Source of the DNA: an uncultured Alphaproteobacteria bacterium
Lineage (GTDB): Bacteria; Pseudomonadota; Alphaproteobacteria; RF32; CAG-239
NCBI GenBank assembly: GCA_934254585.1
Contig: CAKQLF010000005.1
Span: forward strand, 1-64,000
Length of the DNA stretch: 64,000 nucleotides
Reading direction: 5' to 3'
The stretch's first letter is position 1. Each line of letters begins with the position of its first letter. Position numbers and translations under genes: made by a program. The notes beneath the pieces were generated by a model. The model worked only from the letters and a program-made list of their open reading frames with translations, made no database searches and had not been told where the DNA came from. This document shows positions 17,027-25,180 of the stretch, in pieces.

Positions 17027-17174
17027 TTGTATAATCATAAAAATATTGATATACTGAAAATGGTTTAATTAAGTATTATAGAGAAAATTTTGTTTACATA
17101 TTTTGTTGCAAGTTTTGTAGTCTTTCTTTTTTTAGAGATAGAACTCTGTTTTACTTAATATTTTAATTAACTTA

Positions 17175-17438
17175 GTGTTTTACTCTTTAAAATTTTTGAT
17201 TATGCATTTTATAGTTGACCCGGTTATTTATACTATCTGTATGGTCTTTGTTGTATGCTTTATTGGTCACTTCTTATTCCATATCTTATATATTTATGAT
17301 GAGTTCAAGGAATACAAACGTTGTGGTCTTAAACTGGATTGGACATGGTTTGTTCAGGTAATTTTTATATTGGCAACTATCCTGTCGATTGTCTATTTGT
17401 TTTGGATAAACCCAATTACAATAACAATTTCGCACTAA
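17175..17438 (+). CDS. Small membrane protein, unknown function
   Basis: 87 residues from GTG 17175, or 78 from ATG 17202. Two hydrophobic segments, PVIYTICMVFVVCFIGHFLF and VQVIFILATILSIVYLFWI, flank a charged middle (YDEFKEYKRCGLKLD). It is probably a two-pass inner-membrane protein. No family is recognised and no good ribosome site is seen. The terminator at 17461-17514 supports a real transcription unit. It lies next to the toxin-antitoxin candidate, but no link is evident. Confidence 0.4.
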   Translation: MFYSLKFLIMHFIVDPVIYTICMVFVVCFIGHFLFHILYIYDEFKEYKRCGLKLDWTWFVQVIFILATILSIVYLFWINPITITISH

Positions 17439-17460
17439 AATGTTTTAGCTTGCAAAAGTG

Positions 17461-17514
17461 TCGCGGTTAATTTTTCAAAATGTAAATTTTGATGAATTGC
17501 CGCGATATTTTTTT
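17461..17514 (+). terminator. Long-hairpin intrinsic terminator
   Basis: TCGCGG (17461-17466) pairs with CCGCGA across a long hairpin in which AATT/AATT and CAAAAT/ATTTTG can also pair; a T run follows to about 17514. Confidence 0.7.
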
Positions 17515-17559
17515 GCCTTAAAATAAACTCTAGAATTTATCAAAGCTTACTATTTTTTG

Positions 17560-17588
17560 TTGATTTTACCAAACAATATTGCTATAAA
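17560..17588 (+). promoter_or_regulatory. Toxin mRNA promoter
   Basis: TTGATT (17560-17565), 17-bp spacer, TATAAA (17583-17588). The predicted start is at about 17594, where a 5'-terminal hairpin begins (ACGTCC/GGACGT, 17594-17599 with 17614-17619). Confidence 0.65.
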
Positions 17589-17664
17589 ATTCAACGTCCG
17601 GTGTTGGAGCACTGGACGTCATTTTAACTTTGAAAGGGTTAAACCCACTCTTTAACTCATTTCT
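17580..17664 (-). ncRNA. Candidate antisense RNA (antitoxin) to the toxin mRNA leader
   Basis: A minus-strand promoter (17671-17699) would start an RNA at about 17664 that runs back through the toxin 5' leader to the imperfect hairpin ACGTCC/GGACGT, followed on this strand by TTGAATTTTAT, a weak terminator. The RNA would be about 75-85 nt and fully complementary to toxin mRNA positions 17594-17664, including TGAAAGGG at 17631-17638. The ends are inferred from promoter and hairpin only. Confidence 0.45.
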
Positions 17665-17670
17665 AAGTTA

Positions 17671-17699
17671 AGAGTAACCTATTTTTGTATAAAAGTCAA
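17671..17699 (-). promoter_or_regulatory. Antisense promoter inside the toxin leader
   Basis: Minus-strand TTGACT (17699-17694), 17-bp spacer, TACTCT (17676-17671). It points back toward the 5' end of the toxin mRNA. Confidence 0.5.
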
Positions 17700-17727
17700 T
17701 ACTTTTAACAAATTTAGGCGGGTCTAT

Positions 17728-17759
17728 CCCTTTCACAACTGCTCAACTGAGCTGAAAGG
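17728..17759 (+). promoter_or_regulatory. Hairpin sequestering the toxin Shine-Dalgarno
   Basis: CCTTTCA (17729-17735) pairs with TGAAAGG (17753-17759), with an inner GCTC/GAGC hairpin. TGAAAGG is part of the purine-rich ribosome site of the peptide at 17768. The same CCCTTTCA (17728-17735) can instead pair with TGAAAGGG at 17631-17638, giving two exclusive folds that would close or open the ribosome site. Confidence 0.6.
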
Positions 17760-17767
17760 TGAAAGAG

Positions 17768-17839
17768 ATGAACGATGTTATCAAAGTTCTAAGTATAATA
17801 ATTCTTATACTTAAAATCATCATCCTTCTATTAAAATAG
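17768..17839 (+). CDS. 23-residue hydrophobic peptide, candidate type I toxin
   Basis: MNDVIKVLSIIILILK followed by IIILLLK and a stop. A polar start and three Lys are spaced through an Ile/Leu helix, as in the inner-membrane type I toxins TisB, DinQ and Ibs; the similarity is in length and composition, and homology is not claimed. A purine-rich site (AAAGGTGAAAG) precedes ATG 17768 but is buried in a hairpin. A long structured leader, an antisense promoter and a strong terminator surround it. The expected action is membrane depolarisation when translated. It is too short for most gene finders. Confidence 0.6.
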   Translation: MNDVIKVLSIIILILKIIILLLK

Positions 17840-17852
17840 TATAGTGTGATGA

Positions 17853-17888
17853 GGCGGAGTTTTCAAGCTCCGCCCTTTGATATTTTTT
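17853..17888 (+). terminator. Terminator of the toxin mRNA
   Basis: Perfect stem GGCGGAG/CTCCGCC (17853-17859 with 17868-17874) followed by CTTTGATATTTTTT. Confidence 0.85.
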
Positions 17889-17911
17889 ATGCGAAGTAAC
17901 TGTCTTTTAGC

Positions 17912-17939
17912 TTGACATTAAATGAAAATAAACTAATTT
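17912..17939 (+). promoter_or_regulatory. eno promoter
   Basis: TTGACA (17912-17917), 16-bp spacer, TAATTT (17934-17939), about 38 bp before the eno ATG; AGGAG lies just before the start. Confidence 0.6.
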
Positions 17940-17977
17940 ATAGCCAACACTTAAAATTTTATGAATAGGAGAAAAAA

Positions 17978-19255
17978 ATGAGTGCTATTGTTGATATTCA
18001 CGCTAGAGAAATTTTAGATTCACGCGGAACACCGACTGTTGAAGCCGAAGTTGTTTTGCAATCAGGTGCGTTTGGTCGTGCTGCTGTTCCGTCCGGAGCA
18101 TCTACCGGTGTTCACGAAGCTGTTGAATTGCGTGACGGTGACAAATCTCGTTTTGGCGGTAAAGGTGTTTTGAAAGCCGTTGAAAATGTAAACGACAAAA
18201 TTTATGACGCTTTGGCCGGTTATGAAGCAGAAGACCAAATTGACATTGATAACTCGATGATTGATTTGGACGGTACTGAAAATAAGGGTAACTTGGGCGC
18301 AAACGCCATTTTGGCTGTTTCTTTGGCTGTAGCTAAAGCTCAGGCCGAAGAAGCCGGTTTGCCTTTATATCGTTATTTGGGTGGCACAATGGCTCGCACT
18401 TTGCCGGTTCCGATGATGAATATTTTGAATGGTGGTAAACACGCCGACAACCCGATTGATATTCAAGAATTTATGATTATGCCGGTTTCTGCCGATTCTA
18501 TTAAAGAAGCTATCCGTATGGGTGCTGAAATTTTCCAAACTTTGAAGAAAAACTTGAAAGCTGCCGGTCAAAATACCAATGTTGGTGACGAAGGCGGTTT
18601 TGCTCCTAATTTGAAGTCTGCTGACGAAGCTTTAACTTTTATTGTAAATGCCATCAAAGATGCCGGCTACAAACCTGGTGAAGACGTTGTTTTGGCAATT
18701 GATGCCGCTTCTTCCGAATTCTATGAAAACGGCAAATATGAAATGAAAGGCGAAGGCAAATCTTATACTAACGCTCAGATGGTTGAATATTATAAAGGTT
18801 TGTGCGACAAATTCCCAATCTTCTCTATTGAAGATGGTATGGCTGAAGACGATTTCGAAGGTTGGAAATTGTTGACAGTTGCTTTGGGTAACAGAATCCA
18901 ATTGGTTGGTGATGATTTGTTTGTTACAAATCCGAAACGTTTGGCTATGGGCTTTGAAAAAGGTATTGCAAACTCAATTTTGATTAAAGTAAACCAAATT
19001 GGTACTTTGAGCGAAACAATGAAGGCTGTTGATATGGCTCAACGTCACGGCTACACAGCTGTGTTGTCTCACCGTTCCGGCGAAACAGAAGATACTACAA
19101 TTGCTGACATCGCTGTTGCCACAAACTGCGGTCAAATCAAAACAGGTTCTATGTCTCGTACCGATCGTATGGCAAAATATAACCAATTAATTCGTATTGA
19201 AGAAGAATTGGGCGATATGGCTGTTTATGCCGGTAAATCTATTTTGAAAAAATAA
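17978..19255 (+). CDS. eno: Enolase
   Basis: 425 residues, full length. It interconverts 2-phosphoglycerate and phosphoenolpyruvate in glycolysis. Signature sequences: DSRGTPTVEAEV near the N-terminus, PSGASTG loop, GDEGGFAPN (catalytic Glu), IEDGMAEDD (metal), LVGDDLFVTN, KVNQIGTLSET (catalytic Lys) and SHRSGETEDT. Codons are unusually uniform, as expected for a highly expressed gene. It has its own promoter and a strong terminator. Confidence 0.98.
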   Translation: MSAIVDIHAREILDSRGTPTVEAEVVLQSGAFGRAAVPSGASTGVHEAVELRDGDKSRFGGKGVLKAVENVNDKIYDALAGYEAEDQIDIDNSMIDLDGTENKGNLGANAILAVSLAVAKAQAEEAGLPLYRYLGGTMARTLPVPMMNILNGGKHADNPIDIQEFMIMPVSADSIKEAIRMGAEIFQTLKKNLKAAGQNTNVGDEGGFAPNLKSADEALTFIVNAIKDAGYKPGEDVVLAIDAASSEFYENGKYEMKGEGKSYTNAQMVEYYKGLCDKFPIFSIEDGMAEDDFEGWKLLTVALGNRIQLVGDDLFVTNPKRLAMGFEKGIANSILIKVNQIGTLSETMKAVDMAQRHGYTAVLSHRSGETEDTTIADIAVATNCGQIKTGSMSRTDRMAKYNQLIRIEEELGDMAVYAGKSILKK

Positions 19256-19269
19256 TTTCGAATAGCTGC

Positions 19270-19302
19270 AAAAAAAGGAGTGTTTTTTACACTCCTTTTT
19301 TT
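19270..19302. terminator. Bidirectional terminator between eno and the ACP gene
   Basis: Stem GGAGTG/CACTCC (19277-19282 with 19290-19295) with A-rich and T-rich flanks on the two sides, so it works for eno (+) and the convergent ACP gene (-). Confidence 0.85.
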
Positions 19303-19576
19303 ATGCTTTTAGACTTGAAACTTTTTCACAAACAAAATCAAGTAACTCTCCAACCGTCGCATCTTGATGTTGAGCAATGTAGTGGGCAATCTCATCATCA
19401 TTTTCGAGCTCAAGCTTGAGTTCCATTTTCATACTGATGTACATAGCATTGATGCTGTCCATACTCAAGTCACTACGCAAATGGTCAGACTCATTAATTG
19501 TTTCAACATTCAACTCATTGCGTAAAGTCACTAATAAAACGGATTTTAAATCCTTCCTTTTAATAATCGTTGTCAT
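19301..19576 (-). CDS. Acyl carrier protein-like protein
   Basis: 91 residues, all helical. The phosphopantetheine attachment motif D-S is in L-S-M-D-S-I-N-A-M (Ser42), preceded by an acidic helix and L-R-S-D. It is more divergent than the fatty-acid ACP, which would read D-S-L-D-x-V-E. It may serve a specialised pathway such as lipid A, surface lipid or secondary metabolite synthesis; no acyltransferase lies next to it. The start MTTIIKRKD has only a weak ribosome site. Confidence 0.75.
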   Translation of the reverse strand: MTTIIKRKDLKSVLLVTLRNELNVETINESDHLRSDLSMDSINAMYISMKMELKLELENDDEIAHYIAQHQDATVGELLDFVCEKVSSLKA

Positions 19577-19723
19577 AATTATATATATTTAATAAATTAA
19601 CGACGTGATTTTAGGTAAATTGAGAAAATTGTCAAGACAATGATGCAATAAAATTGCTTGCATTTAATAAAAATCCTTATTTTTTTGATAGACAACGTTT
19701 CATATTGATTTGATAAATAATGC

Positions 19724-19751
19724 TTGCATTTTGCAAATATTGTGATATACA
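19724..19751 (+). promoter_or_regulatory. rplK promoter
   Basis: TTGCAT (19724-19729), 16-bp spacer, TATACA (19746-19751), giving a leader of about 95 nt before rplK that contains GGGGGACCAGCC and ACCACTAACC. The 278-bp gap before rplK holds no gene; secE and nusG are absent. Confidence 0.65.
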
Positions 19752-19854
19752 AAACAGGCAGTTAGGGATAAGTGTGTCTTTAGCTGTGTGTGTTTAAACA
19801 ATTTGTGGGGGACCAGCCATTGGTCTTTACCACTAACCTGAATGAGGTATTATA

Positions 19855-20292
19855 ATGGCTAAATCTAAAAAGAAAATTTTAGGTCTTATCAAGCTGCAAA
19901 TACCTGCCGGAAAAGCTAACCCTTCTCCGCCGGTTGGTCCAGCTTTGGGTCAAAAAGGCCTGAATATTATGGAATTTTGTAAAGCATTCAACGCTCAAAC
20001 TCAAAAAATGGAACCGGGTGTTCCTGTTCCTGTAATTATTACAGCTTATGAGGATAAGAGCTTTACGTTCATCACTAAATTGCCTCCGGTTTCTTATTTG
20101 ATTAAGAAAGCTGCCGGCGTGCAATCTGCTTCTAAAGAACCTGGCAAAACTATTGCCGGTCAAATCACTATGGCTCAGGTAAAAGAAATTGCTACCACCA
20201 AATTACCAGACTTGAACTGCCCAACAGTTGAAGCTGCTATGAATATGGTTAAAGGTCAAGCCATTTCTATGGGTATCAAGGTAACGGAGTAA
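19855..20292 (+). CDS. rplK: 50S ribosomal protein L11
   Basis: 145 residues, full length. N-terminal K-L-Q-I-P-A-G-K-A-N-P-S-P-P-V-G-P-A-L-G-Q is the L11 signature; the C-terminal RNA-binding domain ends with KGQAISMGIKVTE. It binds the GTPase-associated region of 23S rRNA. rplA follows after 4 bp. Confidence 0.98.
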   Translation: MAKSKKKILGLIKLQIPAGKANPSPPVGPALGQKGLNIMEFCKAFNAQTQKMEPGVPVPVIITAYEDKSFTFITKLPPVSYLIKKAAGVQSASKEPGKTIAGQITMAQVKEIATTKLPDLNCPTVEAAMNMVKGQAISMGIKVTE

Positions 20293-20296
20293 GTCG

Positions 20297-20980
20297 ATGA
20301 GCGGAAAAAGATTAGTAAATGCATATAAAACTCTTGATAAAAATAAAGAGTACAGCCTTAAAGAAGCAATTAAAATCGTTAAGGAAAATGCAAAAGCAAA
20401 ATTTGATGAAACCATTGATTTAGCAATCAATTTGGGTGTAGATCCGAAACACGCCGATCAAATGATTCGCGGTGTTTGCCAATTGCCGCACGGCAATGGT
20501 AAAACTGTTCGCGTAGCTGTGTTTGCTCAAGGTGAAAAAGCTGACGAAGCTAAAGCCGCAGGCGCAGATGTGATTGGTGCAGAAAACTTGGTTGATTCCA
20601 TTTTGGCCGGTAAAATTGATTTCGATAGATGTATCGCTACTCCGGATATGATGGGAATGGCCGGTCGTGTTGCTCGCGTTTTGGGTCCTAAAGGCTTGAT
20701 GCCAAACCCTAAATTGGGCACAGTTACCGCAGATGTTGCTACAGCTGTTAAAAACGCTAAGGCAGGTGAAGTTCAATATCGTGTAGAAAAAAATGGTATT
20801 GTTCACGCCGGTGTTGCTAAAGCGTCTTTTGCTGAAGACAAAATCTATGATAACGCTAAATTGTTCATCGAAACAATTATCAAAGCTAAACCTGCTACCT
20901 TAAAGGGAACTTATTTGAAAAAGATTTCAATCAGTTCAACAATGGGTGTTGGCGTAAAGGTTAACGCTTCTGAATTATAA
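20297..20980 (+). CDS. rplA: 50S ribosomal protein L1
   Basis: 227 residues, full length. Motifs INLGVDPKHADQMIRG, GKTVRVAVFA and GLMPNPKLGTVT are typical of L1, which forms the mobile L1 stalk and can repress its own operon mRNA. It is cotranscribed with rplK and followed by the long leader and promoter of rplJL. Confidence 0.98.
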   Translation: MSGKRLVNAYKTLDKNKEYSLKEAIKIVKENAKAKFDETIDLAINLGVDPKHADQMIRGVCQLPHGNGKTVRVAVFAQGEKADEAKAAGADVIGAENLVDSILAGKIDFDRCIATPDMMGMAGRVARVLGPKGLMPNPKLGTVTADVATAVKNAKAGEVQYRVEKNGIVHAGVAKASFAEDKIYDNAKLFIETIIKAKPATLKGTYLKKISISSTMGVGVKVNASEL

Positions 20981-21010
20981 TCCGCAAGGTTATAATTTAT
21001 TAAAAAATAC

Positions 21011-21039
21011 TTGCTTTTTGATAAAAAGTTTGTTAAAAG
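21011..21039 (+). promoter_or_regulatory. rplJ promoter
   Basis: TTGCTT (21011-21016), 17-bp spacer, TAAAAG (21034-21039), separating rplJL from rplKA. Confidence 0.5.
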
Positions 21040-21046
21040 GCAAATC

Positions 21047-21347
21047 AGTTTAGGGCAGATAGGCTATTTTTTAGTTTTTTCTGCCCCACTCTTCAAGAGC
21101 GGAGGCTCTTGAAACTGTCCAAGACTGTGGGCGGCATCTCGATACCGAAGGCTTTTTGCTTGTAACTAAAGCTGACGGTGTTGCAGAGGCCTTAAATATC
21201 CGACATAGACGGGAGTGATTTAAAATTAAATTTTTCTCCTGGACAGATTTAGGTTCCGCAGTGTTCTGATTTTTTCGGAATGTTGTGGGTTTGGTAACGG
21301 TTTAGACCTTTGGGTCTGAATTTAACAATTTCGTATGGAGACAATAA
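21047..21347 (+). promoter_or_regulatory. Ribosomal protein L10 mRNA leader
   Basis: About 300 nt without a gene between the promoter and rplJ. It has several stems (for example CAAGAGC/GCTCTTG around 21094-21113, and GACCTTTGGGTC just before rplJ). Position and length fit the autoregulatory L10 leader bound by the L10-L7/L12 complex. I infer the family from position; I did not align it to a model. Confidence 0.65.
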
Positions 21348-21830
21348 GTGAACCGCGAAGAAAAAACAGAGTTGCTCAACGCTTTGCACGAAGTATTCTC
21401 TAACGCAGAATCAGTTGTAATTACCGAATATTTAGGTTTGACTGTGGCTGAAGCTGATGAATTGAGAAACAAAGTACGCGCTGTTGGTGCCTCTTTAAGA
21501 GTTACTAAAAACCGTATTGCTCGTCTTGCTGTTAAAGACACAAAATTTGAAGGCTTGGCCGATTTATTTAAAGGTCCGGTGGCAATGGCTTATGCCAGTG
21601 ACCCGATTTCTGCTTGCAAAGCTTGTGTTGAATTTGCAAAAAACAATGAAAAATTGGTTATCGTTGGCGGTGCTTTGTCTGACAAAGCTCTGACACTTGA
21701 TGAAATCAAAGAATTGGCAGCAATTCCTTCTATGGACGAATTGCGCGCCAAATTGGTTGGCCTTATCCAAGCTCCTGCTGCCAAGTTGGCAAGAGTTACA
21801 AAGGCTTACAGCGAGAAAGAAGCCGCCTAA
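21348..21830 (+). CDS. rplJ: 50S ribosomal protein L10
   Basis: 160 residues with a GTG start after GGAGACAATAA. Typical L10 sequence: a helical N-terminal rRNA-binding domain (EVFSNAESVVITEYLGLTV) and RVTKNRIARLAV, then a C-terminal helix that carries L7/L12 dimers. It forms the ribosomal stalk base. The short C-terminus ends RVTKAYSEKEAA. Confidence 0.97.
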   Translation: MNREEKTELLNALHEVFSNAESVVITEYLGLTVAEADELRNKVRAVGASLRVTKNRIARLAVKDTKFEGLADLFKGPVAMAYASDPISACKACVEFAKNNEKLVIVGGALSDKALTLDEIKELAAIPSMDELRAKLVGLIQAPAAKLARVTKAYSEKEAA

Positions 21831-21878
21831 GTTTCTTTTCCGTTTTTATAAGGCTCTTGCTTGTTATATTTTTCGCTC

Positions 21879-21896
21879 GCGTACCATTTTGTACGC
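21879..21896. repeat. Palindrome in the rplJ-rplL gap
   Basis: GCGTAC-cattt-tGTACGC type inverted repeat (21879-21884 with 21891-21896) in a 174-bp gap that is wider than usual between rplJ and rplL. The surrounding GC-richer sequence looks unlike the leader of rplL and may be a small dispersed repeat; no second copy is in this window. Confidence 0.4.
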
Positions 21897-22004
21897 CACG
21901 CTCAAAAATAACTGCGCAATATCTCTTCTAAAAACAAAAAAAGCTTAGATGTGTAAGTGGTTTTTAATTAGAAAATTTTAATTTAATTTATTTGGAGAAA
22001 AAAA

Positions 22005-22376
22005 ATGGCAGATTTGGCCAAATTAGTAGATGAATTATCAGCTCTGACAGTTATGGAAGCTGCTGAATTGTCAAAAATGTTAGAAGAAAAATGGGGCGTA
22101 TCCGCTGCTGCCGCCGTTGCTGTTGCCGGTGCTGCTGGTGCAGGTGCTGCTGCCGCTGAAGAAAAAACAGAATTCGATGTAATTCTTGCTGAAGCTGGTG
22201 CTAACAAAATCAACGTTATTAAAGAAATCCGCGCTATTACAAGCTTGGGCTTGAAAGAAGCTAAAGATTTGGTTGATGGTGCTCCTAAAACTGTTAAAGA
22301 AGGTGCTTCTAAAGAAGAAGCTGAAGCTATCAAAGCTAAATTGGAAGCCGCTGGTGCAAAAGTTGAATTGAAGTAA
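22005..22376 (+). CDS. rplL: 50S ribosomal protein L7/L12
   Basis: 123 residues. N-terminal dimerisation helices, an Ala-rich hinge (about 36-50) and the C-terminal domain EKTEFDVILAEAGANKINVI ... GLKEAKDLVDGAPK that recruits translation factors. GGAGAAAA precedes the start. In most bacteria rpoB follows; here a terminator and a convergent glgP follow instead. Confidence 0.98.
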   Translation: MADLAKLVDELSALTVMEAAELSKMLEEKWGVSAAAAVAVAGAAGAGAAAAEEKTEFDVILAEAGANKINVIKEIRAITSLGLKEAKDLVDGAPKTVKEGASKEEAEAIKAKLEAAGAKVELK

Positions 22377-22396
22377 TTTAGCTTTATTTCCAAAAA

Positions 22397-22430
22397 TAAA
22401 AAGACATAACTCCGGTTATGTCTTTTTTTT
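22397..22430 (+). terminator. Terminator of rplJL
   Basis: Stem AAAGACATAAC/GTTATGTCTTT around a TCCG loop, then a T run. Confidence 0.9.
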
Positions 22431-22449
22431 GCATATTTTATAATTTATT

Positions 22450-22490
22450 TTGCAAAATTAATATGACACCGACGTTGGCCGGTGTCATAT
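22450..22490 (-). terminator. Terminator of glgP
   Basis: Perfect 11-bp stem ATATGACACCG/CGGTGTCATAT (22461-22471 with 22480-22490); on the minus strand TAATTTTG follows. Confidence 0.8.
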
Positions 22491-22527
22491 CTCAATCATC
22501 TAAATAATATCGGTTCGGAAAATGAAA

Positions 22528-25002
22528 CTATTTTTCATCAACAACCGGTTTGATATGCCAAATCCGTTTTGCATATTCCATAACCGCGCGATCACTCGAA
22601 AAATTACCGATTCTCGCTACATTCATTAAGGCCATTTTAGCCCATTTTTCTTTGTCGTTATAATCTTTTTCGGCCTGATGTACGGCATTGTTAAACGCTT
22701 CCATATCTGCCAATATAAAGTAATAATCGCTTCCGAGCAGAGTGTCAAAAATCGGACGGAATAATTGCGGATAATCTTTCTCACAAAACATATTTGAGTT
22801 AACAGCATTCAAAATACGTTTGATATAGTCGGATTTTTCGTATAATTCGCGAGGATTATAAGTCATTCGTTTACCGCGAACTTGTTCGTCTGTCAAACCA
22901 AATAAATAGAAATTATCTTCTCCGACGGCTTCGCGAATTTCAATATTTGCGCCATCATAAGTTCCAATGGTTAAAGCCCCGTTTAAGGCAAATTTCATAT
23001 TACTGGTTCCCGACGCTTCAAAACCGGCTGTAGAAACCTGACAGCTGACATCGGCCGCCGGAATCAAGTATTCTGCCACTGAAACTTTATAATCCGGAAT
23101 AAAGACTACTTTCAGAAATTCATTAACCCGTTCATCGTTGTTTATAACATCGGCGACATTGTTGATTAGCTTAATTATTAGCTTGGCAAAAGTATAAGAC
23201 GGCGCGGCCTTTCCGGCAAAAATATAAGTTTTAGGGGTAATCGGGCGCGCGTTGTCGCGGATTATTGCCAGATAGTCGCCGATAATTTGCAAAACAGTCA
23301 TCAGTTGGCGTTTGTATTCGTGAATGCGTTTGGCGTGCACAATATACATACTGTCAGGGTTAACCATTGTTCGGGTAGCGCGATAAACTTTTTGCGCCAG
23401 ACGTCGTTTATTTTCATTTTTAATTTTCAAAAATTCTTTTAAAAATGCTTTGTCGTCAGCGTATTTTTCAATGTTTTGCAATTGATCTAAATCCGTAATC
23501 CACGATGTTCCGATTTTGTCGGAAATCAAGTTTGACAAATCGTGGTTGGCACGAAGCATCCAGCGGCGCGGAGTCACACCATTAGTCACATTGGTGAACT
23601 TCTCCGGCCACAGTTCATAAAATTCCGGCACCAGCGAATGTTTCACTAATTCTGAGTGTAATTTTGCCACTCCGTTGACAGAGAACGAACCGACAATAGA
23701 AAGGTTAGCCATACGAATAACCTGATTATCGCCTTCGCCATCGACAATGGAAACCCTGCCCAATTTATAAGAATCTTCGCCAAAGCGGCTACGGGCAAAT
23801 TCCATAAAGCGACGATTTATTTCATATATAATTTGCAGATGTCGAGGCAAAAAGCGGCGGATAATGGAACTGCTCCATTTCTCTAAAGCTTCCGGTAAAA
23901 GCGTGTGATTTGTATAAGCAAAAATTTTGGTCACAATATCCCACGCGTCGTTCCATTCCTGTCCGTAAACATCCATAAGCTGCCGCATCATTTCCACAAT
24001 TGCTAGAGCAGGGTGAGTGTCGTTCAGCTGAATACAAACGTAATCAGGCATTTTTTTGAAGTCATTGCTTTTTTCCATAAAGCGACGAATAATATCTTGG
24101 ATGGCGCAAGAAACAAAGAAATATTGTTGTGTCAAGCGTAGTTCTTTACCTTGTTCGATGTTGTCGGACGGATACAGAACTTTAGAAATTGTTTCGGTGC
24201 GGATTTTATCTCGTACAGCTTCAATGTAACCGCCGTTATTAAAAATGTTTAAGTCTAATTCATCGTCGGTTTTGGCGGAGAATAAGCGCAGATAGTTGAC
24301 GGATTTTCCATTATATCCCACAACCGGAAAGTCATAAGGAACACCATATAATGTGCTAGTGTTAGCCCAAACATAACTTACTTTCCCGTCCGGTTTGTTA
24401 TACATTTCAACGTGTCCGCCGATTGGAATTGTTACAGTGCGATCGGTGCGGGCAAATTGCCAAGGAGAATCTTCACCAAGCCAATTGTCGGCTTGTTCAA
24501 TTTGGTAGCCGTTTTCAAATTTTTGTTTAAACAATCCGTATTCATAGTTTATGCCGTAGCCGAACCCCGGAATTCCCAGTGAGGCCATTGAATCCAAATA
24601 GCAAGCGGCCAAACGTCCTAAGCCGCCATTACCCAAAGCCGGATCATATTCGGCATCAAAAATTTCGCTCAAAGAAAAATCTGGAAAACCTTCAATTTTA
24701 ATATCCTTTAAAATGTCATAAAGTCCAAGGTTATAGAGGTTATTTTCCAACGACCGGCCGATTAAATATTCAATGGATAAATAATAAATGCGTTTAGTCC
24801 CGTGTTTATTATAACGGGCGATTGTGTCATACATTTTATCCATTGCAAATTCGCGCACGGCGAGGGCAATAACGTTAAACGCCTCGTCTTTGGTCAATTC
24901 GCAGTTGCGTTTGCCGATAAAATATTTAGCATAATGCTCAATTGAAAGTTTCAAGCGAGCGCGGTCAATTTCATCTATAACACTTTTATTTTCTGTTACC
25001 AC
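22528..25002 (-). CDS. glgP: Glycogen/maltodextrin phosphorylase
   Basis: About 824 residues. I place the start at GTG 25002 because GGGAG lies 7 nt before it on the minus strand; the frame is open to GTG 25047 but that codon has no site. It is a GT35 phosphorylase: PLP Lys in S-N-M-K-F-A-L-N-G, GNGGLGRLAACYLDS, and VHAKRIHEYKRQL. It releases glucose-1-phosphate from alpha-1,4-glucans with phosphate; pgm at 53821 would take this to glucose-6-phosphate. The rest of a glg cluster is not in the window. Confidence 0.95.
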   Translation of the reverse strand: MVTENKSVIDEIDRARLKLSIEHYAKYFIGKRNCELTKDEAFNVIALAVREFAMDKMYDTIARYNKHGTKRIYYLSIEYLIGRSLENNLYNLGLYDILKDIKIEGFPDFSLSEIFDAEYDPALGNGGLGRLAACYLDSMASLGIPGFGYGINYEYGLFKQKFENGYQIEQADNWLGEDSPWQFARTDRTVTIPIGGHVEMYNKPDGKVSYVWANTSTLYGVPYDFPVVGYNGKSVNYLRLFSAKTDDELDLNIFNNGGYIEAVRDKIRTETISKVLYPSDNIEQGKELRLTQQYFFVSCAIQDIIRRFMEKSNDFKKMPDYVCIQLNDTHPALAIVEMMRQLMDVYGQEWNDAWDIVTKIFAYTNHTLLPEALEKWSSSIIRRFLPRHLQIIYEINRRFMEFARSRFGEDSYKLGRVSIVDGEGDNQVIRMANLSIVGSFSVNGVAKLHSELVKHSLVPEFYELWPEKFTNVTNGVTPRRWMLRANHDLSNLISDKIGTSWITDLDQLQNIEKYADDKAFLKEFLKIKNENKRRLAQKVYRATRTMVNPDSMYIVHAKRIHEYKRQLMTVLQIIGDYLAIIRDNARPITPKTYIFAGKAAPSYTFAKLIIKLINNVADVINNDERVNEFLKVVFIPDYKVSVAEYLIPAADVSCQVSTAGFEASGTSNMKFALNGALTIGTYDGANIEIREAVGEDNFYLFGLTDEQVRGKRMTYNPRELYEKSDYIKRILNAVNSNMFCEKDYPQLFRPIFDTLLGSDYYFILADMEAFNNAVHQAEKDYNDKEKWAKMALMNVARIGNFSSDRAVMEYAKRIWHIKPVVDEK

Positions 25003-25180
25003 AATTTTTCTCCCATAATTTTTAACATACCTTTTTATACCGAACACTATTAGAAATTGATTGAAAATTGCTTAACAATATAACATTTTTATTTGTGAAA
25101 AGAAGATATTGTTTGATTTTAAAATTTTTTGGCTGTATAGCTGAAAATGAAAAATAAGGAATTTATACAGAGTGATAGCA

